A DNA stretch of 12,056 nt from Rhodospirillales bacterium 47_12_T64. GTDB lineage: Bacteria; Pseudomonadota; Alphaproteobacteria; Kiloniellales; Kiloniellaceae. Location of the stretch: assembly GCA_002162915.1 (NCBI GenBank), contig MABB01000079.1:1-12056 (forward strand), read 5' to 3'. Positions within the stretch are counted from its first letter, which is position 1. Every line of letters starts with the position of its first letter. A program made the position numbers and the translations under genes. Under the pieces are notes generated by a model that saw nothing but the letters and a program-made list of their open reading frames with translations, ran no database searches and had not been told where the DNA came from. Of this stretch, positions 1 through 6,496 are shown in pieces.

Positions 1-37
1 AAATAAACCATTAAAAATAGGTTGCAATTTAGTTTAT

Positions 38-66
38 TTGAGCTATTTAAAAAATCAGACTAAAAT
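38..66 (+). promoter_or_regulatory. Sigma70-type promoter of the suf operon
   Basis: A -35 box TTGAGC (38-43) and a -10 box TAAAAT (61-66) are separated by exactly 17 bases, which is a good housekeeping promoter. Transcription would start near 73, leaving only about 15 nt of leader before the regulator's ATG at 88. The spacer is A/T-rich. The -10 box lies inside the candidate IscR-type operator at 52-76, so binding there should block RNA polymerase. The promoter is inferred from sequence only. Confidence 0.6.
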
Positions 67-76
67 GGTCCGGTAT
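52..76 (+). promoter_or_regulatory. IscR type 1-like operator
   Basis: Aligned to the E. coli IscR type 1 consensus as I recall it (left half ATASYYGACT, centre RWWWY, right half AGTCRRSTAT), this site matches at 20 of 25 positions. The key blocks are GACT at 58-61, the A/T centre at 62-66, GTC at 68-70 and GGTAT at 72-76. It covers the -10 box and directly precedes the regulator's Shine-Dalgarno sequence. The layout fits negative autoregulation by the gene just downstream. The consensus is established for E. coli; its use here is inference. Confidence 0.55.
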
Positions 77-87
77 GGAGAGAAGTG

Positions 88-549
88 ATGTTCCGCCTTA
101 CGCGTTTAACAGATTATGCCGTTGTCGTGCTTGGACAAATGTCCATGAAAAACGAACGTATTGTAACAGCTCCCCAATTAGCAGAAGAAACCGGGCTGCC
201 GTTACCAACTGTTGCTAAAATTTTAGGCCTGCTCTCCAGACAAGGATTGATTACTTCATTGCGCGGTGCTGGAGGCGGCTATCTCAGCCATCAAGACGCA
301 AAGAAGATTACTGTCGCAGATATCATCCAGTCAATCGAAGGGCCTATTGCCTTAACCGCGTGCGTCGAAGGAGCAGTAGATAATTGCTCTGTAGAAACTA
401 TGTGCCCAATGCGCGGCAACTGGAACAGGGTAAACCAAGTCGTGGCTGACGCCTTAAAAACGGTAACCCTCGCCGATATGATTGACTTCGAAAATAGTTT
501 TATTATAGAAAAACAAAAATCGGACGTGAGCTCAGCCAAGCTCAACTGA
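88..549 (+). CDS. iscR: Rrf2/IscR-family Fe-S regulator of the suf operon
   Basis: This is a 153-residue transcriptional repressor of the Rrf2 family, probably sensing Fe-S status and controlling the suf genes that follow. The N-terminal winged helix-turn-helix spans about residues 1-65 and contains the family signature RGAGGGY (59-65). Three cysteines, C92, C100 and C106, lie where E. coli IscR holds its [2Fe-2S] cluster (C92, C98, C104). The fourth IscR ligand, H107, is replaced by Arg, so the fourth ligand is unclear. Residue 43 is Ala where E. coli has Glu43. I chose ATG 88 over GTG 85 because GGAG (77-80) sits 7 nt from ATG but only 4 nt from GTG, and because the numbering then matches IscR exactly. 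It probably belongs to the SUF-associated Rrf2 subfamily rather than to true IscR, so the symbol is approximate. Confidence 0.9.
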   Translation: MFRLTRLTDYAVVVLGQMSMKNERIVTAPQLAEETGLPLPTVAKILGLLSRQGLITSLRGAGGGYLSHQDAKKITVADIIQSIEGPIALTACVEGAVDNCSVETMCPMRGNWNRVNQVVADALKTVTLADMIDFENSFIIEKQKSDVSSAKLN

Positions 550-568
550 CGTTTAAGATTAAGAACAA

Positions 569-582
569 GTCCGGTAGGAGAG
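569..582 (+). repeat. Second copy of operator half-site plus Shine-Dalgarno
   Basis: GTCCGGTAGGAGAG here repeats the 15-base stretch at 68-82, differing by one missing T. The first copy contains the right half of the IscR-type operator and the regulator's ribosome-binding site; this copy contains the sufB ribosome-binding site (AGGAG, 576-580). The left half of the operator is absent here, so it is either a half-site or a coincidence of two translation leaders. Confidence 0.4.
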
Positions 583-589
583 TAAACAA

Positions 590-2047
590 ATGGCTGCAAC
601 CCAAGAAACTGTTGAACAAGTCCAAAATCTTGAATTGGACAAATACAAATATGGTTTTGTTACAGATATCGAAACCGAAAAAGCTCCCAAGGGATTAAGC
701 GAAGATACAGTCCGCTTTATCTCAGCCAAAAAGAACGAGCCAGAATGGATGCTGGAATGGCGCCTTAAGGCTTATCGTCTTTGGCTGACAATGCCTGAAC
801 CCAAATGGGGTAAACTGGATCTTCCCGAGATCGATTATCAGGATTCATACTATTACTCCTCTCCCAAAAGTATGGAAGATCGACCACAAAGCCTTGATGA
901 AGTCGATCCTGAACTTCTGCGTACTTACGAGAAGCTTGGTATTCCGATAAAAGAACAGGAAGTACTCGCTGGCGTTGCTGTTGATTACGTATTCGATTCC
1001 GTATCGGTTGCGACAACCTTTAGAAAACAGCTATTGGACGTTGGTGTTATTTTTTGTCCAATTTCAGAAGCGATTCAAGACTATCCTGAACTCGTCAAAA
1101 AATACATGGGTTCTGTCGTTCCTCAGGGTGACAACAAACACGCCTGTTTGAATTCCGCAGTCTTCACTGACGGGTCTTTTGTATACATCCCAAAAGGCGT
1201 TCGCTGCCCGATGGAACTTTCCACCTATTTCCGTATCAACGAGCTTAACACTGGGCAGTTTGAACGGACTTTGATTGTTGCGGATGAAGGATCATACGTT
1301 AGCTATCTTGAAGGATGTACCGCACCGCAACGGGATGAGAACCAACTGCATGCAGCCGTTGTTGAGCTTATCACCATGGATGATGCCGAGATCAAGTATT
1401 CCACGGTACAAAACTGGTATCCCGGCGATGAAAATGGCAAAGGTGGTATATTCAATTTCGTGACCAAGCGTGGTATCTGTAAGGGTAAGAATTCCAAAAT
1501 CAGCTGGACACAGGTTGAAACTGGATCTGCCATTACCTGGAAGTATCCAAGTTGTATCTTACAGGGCGATAACTCTGTTGGTGAATTTTATTCCGTTGCC
1601 ATTACCAATGGTCGTCAACAAGCGGATACGGGTACCAAGATGATCCATCTTGGTAAGAACACAACCTCTCGTATTATCTCGAAAGGGATTTCGGCAGGAA
1701 AATCGCAAAACACTTATCGCGGACTGGTCAGAGTTGCGGCAAAGGCAGAAGGTGCGAGAAACTTCACTCAATGTGACTCTCTTCTTGTTGGCGAAACCTG
1801 TGGCGCCCATACCGTACCCTATATTGAGAGCAAGAACCGCTCAGCTCGCCTGGAACACGAGGCGACAACATCCAAGATCAGCGAAGATCAACTCTTCTAT
1901 TGCCGCCAGCGTGGTATCTCGGAAGAAGACGCTGTTGGTCTTGTCGTCAATGGTTTCTGTCGCGAAGTACTTCAGGAACTTCCAATGGAATTTGCTGTTG
2001 AAGCACAACAGCTCGTGAAAATCAGTTTGGAAGGCAGCGTCGGATAA
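590..2047 (+). CDS. sufB: SufB, Fe-S cluster scaffold protein
   Basis: SufB is the core scaffold of the cytosolic SufBC2D complex, on which Fe-S clusters are assembled from sulfur delivered by SufS. The protein has 485 residues (E. coli SufB has 495). The SufBD beta-helix core occupies the middle and the C-terminal end carries the active motifs. C395 (in QCDS), H423 and E424 (in LEHEATTS) correspond to E. coli C405, H433 and E434, the sulfur acceptor and cluster-assembly residues. The C-terminal block DQLFYC...GISEEDA...VNGFC and the ending SLEGSVG are typical. AGGAG (576-580) lies 9 nt before ATG. It follows the regulator by 40 nt and is probably cotranscribed with it. sufC follows after 71 nt. 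Confidence 0.97.
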   Translation: MAATQETVEQVQNLELDKYKYGFVTDIETEKAPKGLSEDTVRFISAKKNEPEWMLEWRLKAYRLWLTMPEPKWGKLDLPEIDYQDSYYYSSPKSMEDRPQSLDEVDPELLRTYEKLGIPIKEQEVLAGVAVDYVFDSVSVATTFRKQLLDVGVIFCPISEAIQDYPELVKKYMGSVVPQGDNKHACLNSAVFTDGSFVYIPKGVRCPMELSTYFRINELNTGQFERTLIVADEGSYVSYLEGCTAPQRDENQLHAAVVELITMDDAEIKYSTVQNWYPGDENGKGGIFNFVTKRGICKGKNSKISWTQVETGSAITWKYPSCILQGDNSVGEFYSVAITNGRQQADTGTKMIHLGKNTTSRIISKGISAGKSQNTYRGLVRVAAKAEGARNFTQCDSLLVGETCGAHTVPYIESKNRSARLEHEATTSKISEDQLFYCRQRGISEEDAVGLVVNGFCREVLQELPMEFAVEAQQLVKISLEGSVG

Positions 2048-2060
2048 CGATCAACCGACA

Positions 2061-2075
2061 AACCCCTCACGGGTT
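2061..2075 (+). other. Small hairpin between sufB and sufC
   Basis: AACCC (2061-2065) and GGGTT (2071-2075) form a perfect 5-bp stem around the loop CTCAC. No T-tract follows, so it is not a convincing terminator. It could be a minor mRNA processing or stability element in the 71-nt gap, or chance. Confidence 0.25.
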
Positions 2076-2118
2076 GCACAAACTGAAATCATGAGAATTT
2101 AAAGAGTAGAGTAAAAAG

Positions 2119-2871
2119 ATGCTAGAAATTAAAAACCTTCACGCTGAAGTCGACGGAAAAGCCATTCTTAAGGGCATTGACCTCAACATCAACAAGGGCG
2201 AAGTACATGCCATCATGGGGCCAAACGGCTCAGGGAAGTCAACCCTCGCCAACGTTCTCGCTGGGCGGGATGATTATGATGTTACCGACGGAGGTATTCT
2301 TTTTGACGGCAAAGATATTTCAGAACTAGAGCCTGAAGAGCGGGCTGGCGAAGGTATCTTTCTAGCATTTCAGTATCCTGTGGAAATTCCAGGGGTTACA
2401 AACACGACATTCCTCAAAGAAGCCCTGAATGCGCAACGCAAGTATCGTGGCGAAGATGAACTGGATGGCATGGAATTCGTTAAGTTGATCCGCCGCAAAA
2501 CCAAAGAGCTCGGCATCAAGGATGATATGCTCAAACGGGCCGTGAACGTTGGCTTCTCTGGTGGTGAAAAAAAACGTAACGATATTTTGCAGATGGCTGT
2601 TCTCAATCCCAAACTTGCTGTCTTGGATGAAACGGATTCAGGTCTGGATATCGATGCGCTGAAAATCGTTGCAGAAGGCGTTAACAAACTTCGTGCAGAA
2701 AACAATGCCATCCTGGTTATTACTCACTATCAACGCCTCTTGAACTACATTGTTCCTGACCAGGTCCATGTTCTCGCACACGGTAAAATCCAGCGTTCTG
2801 GAGGGAAAGAGCTTGCTCTTGAGCTCGAAGAAAAAGGGTATGCCGAATATTCAGACGATGAGGCAGCCTAA
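2119..2871 (+). CDS. sufC: SufC, ABC-type ATPase of the SufBCD complex
   Basis: SufC is the ATPase that drives conformational change of SufB-SufD during cluster assembly; despite its ABC fold it is a soluble protein, not a transporter. All nucleotide-binding motifs are intact in its 250 residues: Walker A GPNGSGKST (34-42), Q-loop Q85 in FLAFQYP, signature FSGGEKKRN (146-154), Walker B LAVLDE (166-171) with catalytic E171, D-loop SGLD (174-177) and switch H203 in ITHYQ. The FSGGEKKRNDILQM signature and the following ETDSGLDIDAL are characteristic of SufC. The Shine-Dalgarno sequence is weak (purine-rich AAAGAGTAGAG, 2101-2111). Its TAA shares one base with the sufD ATG (TAATG), suggesting coupled translation. 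Confidence 0.98.
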   Translation: MLEIKNLHAEVDGKAILKGIDLNINKGEVHAIMGPNGSGKSTLANVLAGRDDYDVTDGGILFDGKDISELEPEERAGEGIFLAFQYPVEIPGVTNTTFLKEALNAQRKYRGEDELDGMEFVKLIRRKTKELGIKDDMLKRAVNVGFSGGEKKRNDILQMAVLNPKLAVLDETDSGLDIDALKIVAEGVNKLRAENNAILVITHYQRLLNYIVPDQVHVLAHGKIQRSGGKELALELEEKGYAEYSDDEAA

Positions 2872-4205
2872 TGGTAACGCTTGCATCTGATAAAGAGGCA
2901 TTCATTGCCCAATATGACCAGAGTAAAGGTAATTTGCCTGGTTCAGATATTGCTTGGCTTTCAGAGCTAAGGGCCAAAAACATCGCCCTCTTTGAGGAAG
3001 TCGGTCTTCCTACGGCAAAAACAGAGCTCTGGAAGTTCACAAACCTCAACCCTCTAAAGAAGCAATCTTTCTCTGCTCCATCGGCGCAAGAACAGATTTT
3101 TGCAAACAGCAATGAACTGCCCAGACAACTACCAAGACTTCTTGAGATCAATGCCTCTCATCGTCTTGTATTTATTGACGGTCATTATTCTGAGGATTTG
3201 TCTGACAAAAACCTCCCTGCAGGCGTAACCTTACACAACCTATCCTCAGCAATAAAAGCTGGAGCAGCCGACCTAAAGGTCGCACTTAGCTCACGAGCTC
3301 GCGAAGAAGAGCAACCTCTTGTTGCGCTCAATACGGCGTTGATGAGTGATGGGTATGTCTTGGAAATTGCTAAGAATACGTCTGTAGACTGTCCTATTGA
3401 AATACTCCACCTAGGTGGTGGTAAAGCCGAGATATCTTACCACAATCGCAATGTTATTTCTGTAGGTTTTGGTAGTAAAGCCACCATTATCGAACATGTC
3501 ACAGATAGAAGCGATCATGTTTACTTTTCCAATTCTGCGACAGAAATTTCTGTAAGTGAAAACGCGACACTCCACCATTATAGAGTTCAAGCCAGTAATA
3601 GAGCGGCTTTCCTTTATTCCTCAACAGAGGTCGTGGCGGACAAAGGGGCAACTTACGACAACTTCCTGTTGAACACTGGTGCGAGACTCTCTCGCACAGA
3701 AACCAATGTAAGTCTCAATGGGGAGAATTCTTCCTGCCATCTTAATGCGTCTTACATGGGAACAGACGATCAACATTGTGACATCACGACACGCGTCGAT
3801 CACAAAACACCGCATACAACATGTGATGAAGTAATCAAAGGCGTATTGGGCGGTAAGGCTCGCGGTGTGTTCCAGGGAAAAATCATCGTTCACGAGCAGG
3901 CTCAAAAAACTGTCGGCAATCAGTCACACCGCGCCATGTTGCTTTCGGACCGGGCAGAAGTTGATGCCAAGCCAGAGCTGGAGATTTTTGCTGATGATGT
4001 TATCTGTAGTCACGGCTGTACTTCAGGTCAAATTGACAAAGAACAGTTGTTTTATCTTCGCTCTCGCGGTCTTACATCAGAACAGGCGCAAGCTCTTCTC
4101 GTAAATGCTTTTCTGGCTGATGCCGTTGAAGCCGTTCAGAATGAAGACCTGAAAGATTTGCTTCTCACGAAGATAGTAAACTGGCTCGAACAGAACCCGA
4201 ATTAA
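2871..4205 (+). CDS. sufD: SufD, SufB paralogue of the Fe-S scaffold
   Basis: SufD pairs with SufB in the SufBC2D scaffold and helps iron entry and cluster formation. The protein has 444 residues against 423 in E. coli. A variable helical N-terminal region (about 1-120, containing the family-typical TELWKFTNLNPLKK) is followed by the SufBD beta-helix core. C379 and H381 in VICSHGCTSG correspond to E. coli SufD C358 and H360, which lie at the SufB-SufD interface. The tail DKEQLFYLRSRGLTSEQA matches the family. GAGG (2860-2863), inside the end of sufC, lies 7 nt before the start, and the gene overlaps the sufC stop by one base. A 59-nt gap separates it from sufS. I see no damage. Confidence 0.96.
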   Translation: MVTLASDKEAFIAQYDQSKGNLPGSDIAWLSELRAKNIALFEEVGLPTAKTELWKFTNLNPLKKQSFSAPSAQEQIFANSNELPRQLPRLLEINASHRLVFIDGHYSEDLSDKNLPAGVTLHNLSSAIKAGAADLKVALSSRAREEEQPLVALNTALMSDGYVLEIAKNTSVDCPIEILHLGGGKAEISYHNRNVISVGFGSKATIIEHVTDRSDHVYFSNSATEISVSENATLHHYRVQASNRAAFLYSSTEVVADKGATYDNFLLNTGARLSRTETNVSLNGENSSCHLNASYMGTDDQHCDITTRVDHKTPHTTCDEVIKGVLGGKARGVFQGKIIVHEQAQKTVGNQSHRAMLLSDRAEVDAKPELEIFADDVICSHGCTSGQIDKEQLFYLRSRGLTSEQAQALLVNAFLADAVEAVQNEDLKDLLLTKIVNWLEQNPN

Positions 4206-4264
4206 AGGCTGGGCAAAAACCGGTAAAAAGATCCGATCAAAGGCTCTGGTATAAGGACATTATA

Positions 4265-5548
4265 ATGAGCATAGGAAACGCAAGAAAAGAAGACATAGGA
4301 AATATCAAAGCAGGTGATAATTCATTGCAGGCCTTTGATGTCGACCGCATTCGCGAGGACTTTCCTATTCTTCAGCGTGAAATCTATGGCCGCCCCCTCG
4401 TCTATCTCGACAGCGCTGCATCCGCCCAAAAACCTCGTCAGGTTTTGGACCGGATGAACGAGGCCTATGAAACTTATTATTCCAACGTTCATCGTGGTGT
4501 CCACAGCCTAAGCCAATCCTGTACTGAAGCTTTTGAAGCAGGTCGAACAGCTGCCGCTCGCTTTATTAATGCAGAAACACCAGACCAATGCATTTTGACC
4601 AAAGGCGCGACTGAAGCGATTAATTTGGTTGCACAGAGTTATGGCCGCAATTTCCTTAAAGCGGGTGACGAGATCATCATCTCGCACATGGAACATCACT
4701 CCAATATTGTTCCGTGGCAAATCCTGCGCGACCAAATTGGTATCGAGATCAAAATTGTTCCAGTCGATGGCGATGCTAATTTCCTGTTTGATCAATACGA
4801 GCAACTTTTCACCCCGAAAACCAAACTCGTGGCTATAACTCACATCTCTAACGCTGTTGGAACCATTACGCCGATCAAAGATATCATCCGGGTAGCACAC
4901 GAACACGGGGCCAAAGTGCTTGTAGATGGCTGTCAAGCAGCCCCGCATGCCCATATTGATGTCCAGGATCTCAATCCTGACTTCTATTGCTTCTCTGGCC
5001 ACAAAGTATATGGACCAAGTGGTATTGGTGTTCTTTATGGTAAAGCAGATCTTCTCAACTCAATGCCTCCTTATCAGGGTGGCGGTGAAATGATTGATCT
5101 CGTTACTTTTGAAAAAACCACTTACAAAGAAATTCCCCATCGTTTCGAAGCGGGTACGCCTGCAATTGTCGAAGCAATCGGGCTTGGGGCAGCCATTGAG
5201 TACATAGAAGCCCTTGGCAAGGAAAACATTGCTGCCCACGAGAATGGTATTCTCGCTTATGCCACAGAGCGTTTAAGCCGTATTCCAGGCCTAAATATCA
5301 TTGGCAGAGCCAAAGAAAAGGCCAGTATCCTTTCTTTTACAATGGAAGAAGCCCACGCACACGACATCGGAACAATTCTCGATCGCCGCGGCGTCGCAGT
5401 TCGGGCAGGTCACCATTGTGCACAACCACTTATGCAACGCTTTGATCTACCCGCTACGGCACGCGCATCATTCGGAATTTATAACACTCGAGCAGAAGTC
5501 GATGCTTTAGCTGATGCTCTGGACAAAGTACGGGAGCTATTCAGCTGA
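4265..5548 (+). CDS. sufS: SufS, PLP-dependent cysteine desulfurase
   Basis: SufS removes sulfur from L-cysteine as an enzyme-bound persulfide for cluster assembly on SufB. In 427 residues every key position is present at a constant offset of 21 from E. coli SufS: H144 (MEHHSN, stacks on PLP), D221 and Q224 (VDGCQAA), K247 (FSGHKVYG, Schiff base) and C385 (RAGHHCAQP, persulfide carrier). The RAGHHC motif places it among group II desulfurases, which normally need SufE or SufU to release sulfur; neither is in this window. The first 21 residues are a polar extension relative to E. coli. AAGGA (4253-4257) is 7 nt before the ATG and supports the longer start. The stop overlaps the next gene by one base (TGATG). 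Confidence 0.97.
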   Translation: MSIGNARKEDIGNIKAGDNSLQAFDVDRIREDFPILQREIYGRPLVYLDSAASAQKPRQVLDRMNEAYETYYSNVHRGVHSLSQSCTEAFEAGRTAAARFINAETPDQCILTKGATEAINLVAQSYGRNFLKAGDEIIISHMEHHSNIVPWQILRDQIGIEIKIVPVDGDANFLFDQYEQLFTPKTKLVAITHISNAVGTITPIKDIIRVAHEHGAKVLVDGCQAAPHAHIDVQDLNPDFYCFSGHKVYGPSGIGVLYGKADLLNSMPPYQGGGEMIDLVTFEKTTYKEIPHRFEAGTPAIVEAIGLGAAIEYIEALGKENIAAHENGILAYATERLSRIPGLNIIGRAKEKASILSFTMEEAHAHDIGTILDRRGVAVRAGHHCAQPLMQRFDLPATARASFGIYNTRAEVDALADALDKVRELFS

Positions 5549-5949
5549 TGTTTGATGATGGTAAAAGCTTTACCGACTTTCTGCCAAGTGCAGAAGAAGG
5601 ATTTAAAGCTCACGCAGGTTCTTCATTGACTGAAGGCACTACACTGGCAACCAAAGATGCTATTATAGATGCTTTTCAATCAGTTCATGATCCTGAAATT
5701 CCTGTAAATATTTATGATCTTGGCCTGATCTATGGCCATAAAATAGATGCGAAGGGAACTGTCACAGTCGACATGACACTTACAGCCCCGAACTGTCCTG
5801 TAGCCGGAGAACTTCCAATTCAAGTCGCAGAAGCGGTAGCCTCAGTCGAAGGCGTTGGAGAAGTCACTGTAACTCTCACATGGTCACCACCCTGGAACAA
5901 AAACATGATGAGTGACGATGCTCAACTTGCACTAGGATTATTCATGTAG
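5548..5949 (+). CDS. sufT: SufT-type DUF59 (MIP18 family) Fe-S assembly protein
   Basis: A 133-residue member of the DUF59/MIP18 family, found next to sufS in many alphaproteobacterial suf operons and implicated in maturing or delivering Fe-S clusters. The domain covers about residues 36-120. The family motifs are DPEIPVNIYDLGLIY (48-62) and LTAPNCP (78-84), with the single conserved cysteine C83 as the likely functional residue; WSPPWNKNMMS is the usual C-terminal block. The first 35 residues are polar and probably flexible. GGGAG (5532-5536) lies 11 nt upstream, and the ATG shares its A with the sufS stop, so translation is probably coupled. The molecular step it performs is less well defined than for the other Suf proteins. 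The sufT name is used by family, not by proven orthology. Confidence 0.9.
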   Translation: MFDDGKSFTDFLPSAEEGFKAHAGSSLTEGTTLATKDAIIDAFQSVHDPEIPVNIYDLGLIYGHKIDAKGTVTVDMTLTAPNCPVAGELPIQVAEAVASVEGVGEVTVTLTWSPPWNKNMMSDDAQLALGLFM

Positions 5950-5962
5950 AGGCTTTAATATC

Positions 5963-5978
5963 TAGGGACCACACCCTA
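5963..5978 (+). other. Small hairpin between sufT and sufA
   Basis: TAGGG (5963-5967) and CCCTA (5974-5978) form a 5-bp stem with loop ACCACA, followed by TTTGTTAT. It may be a weak attenuator or RNA-processing element in the 79-nt gap before sufA. A TATAGT box at 5986-5991 could be a -10 element, but no fitting -35 is present, so I do not call a sufA promoter. Confidence 0.3.
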
Positions 5979-6028
5979 TTTGTTATATAGTATGCCCATA
6001 AACGTTTTGACGAAGAGAAATTAAGCCG

Positions 6029-6400
6029 ATGATGCCCAAACTCATCACCCTTACCGATGCAGCTGCAGAGCGCGTGAAAAGTCTTATGGATCAAAGCAGC
6101 GACGATGCTGTTCTTGGCCTGCGCGTTGGTATCAGCACCAAAGGCTGCTCTGGACTTAGTTATGTCGTCGAATATGCAAAAGAACAAAAAAAGTTCGAAG
6201 ATATCGTAGAAGATAAAGGTGTGAAGATCTTTATTGAACCGACCGCGGTAATGTACCTTATTGGCTGCGAAATGGATTTTGTAACCGATAAATTCCAGAG
6301 TTCTTTCGTTTTTAACAATCCAAACGAAGCTGGTCGTTGTGGTTGCGGCGAAAGCTTTCACGTTGCCCCTGAGAGCAACAAAGCTGAACTCATCACTTAG
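6029..6400 (+). CDS. sufA: SufA, A-type Fe-S carrier protein
   Basis: SufA is a small cytosolic A-type carrier (HesB/IscA family) that takes clusters from SufBCD and passes them to apoproteins. Of its 123 residues, the conserved ligands C40 (in KGCSGLSY) and C104 and C106 (in RCGCGESF) are all present and match SufA/IscA spacing. The usual Thr in the GT.(V/I)DFV segment is a cysteine here (C80, LIGCEMDFV), adding a fourth cysteine to the protein. The start is ATGATG: the first ATG (6029) is 11 nt after GAAGAG (6012-6017), the second (6032) is 14 nt away, so I use the first. It is the last gene of the suf operon and converges with cobQ. Confidence 0.95.
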   Translation: MMPKLITLTDAAAERVKSLMDQSSDDAVLGLRVGISTKGCSGLSYVVEYAKEQKKFEDIVEDKGVKIFIEPTAVMYLIGCEMDFVTDKFQSSFVFNNPNEAGRCGCGESFHVAPESNKAELIT

Positions 6401-6469
6401 ATTTCCTTTACTGCAGTAAACGGGGCAAGGCCAAGATTGGTGAGCTTGTCGATCTCGAATTCAGAGTAA

Positions 6470-6496
6470 AGTGATCCTGCCTTTTAAAAGATCACT
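6470..6496. terminator. Candidate bidirectional terminator between sufA and cobQ
   Basis: AGTGATC (6470-6476) and GATCACT (6490-6496) form a 7-bp inverted repeat, with CTTTTAAAAG inside the loop region (6481-6490). It overlaps the cobQ stop codon (6492-6494) and lies between two convergent genes, where a shared terminator is expected. Read on the minus strand it is followed by TTTAC, a poor T-tract, so the call is weak. Confidence 0.35.

Noticed and set aside
17..40. Possible second IscR-type site upstream of the first
   Set aside because: Both registers I tried matched the type 1 consensus at only about half the positions, which is unconvincing in AT-rich sequence.
4508..5002. 164-codon open frame on the minus strand inside sufS
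   Set aside because: It is antisense to strongly conserved SufS motifs, its translation resembles no family I know, and it has no ribosome-binding context.
5942..6361. 139-codon open frame on the minus strand over sufA
   Set aside because: It is antisense to intact SufA with its cysteine ligands, and no promoter or recognisable domain supports it.
6407..6420. Perfect 14-bp palindrome TTTACTGCAGTAAA just after sufA
   Set aside because: No T-tract follows, and the RNA stem would be only 5 bp with a 4-nt loop. It could help end sufA transcription, but I cannot call it a terminator.
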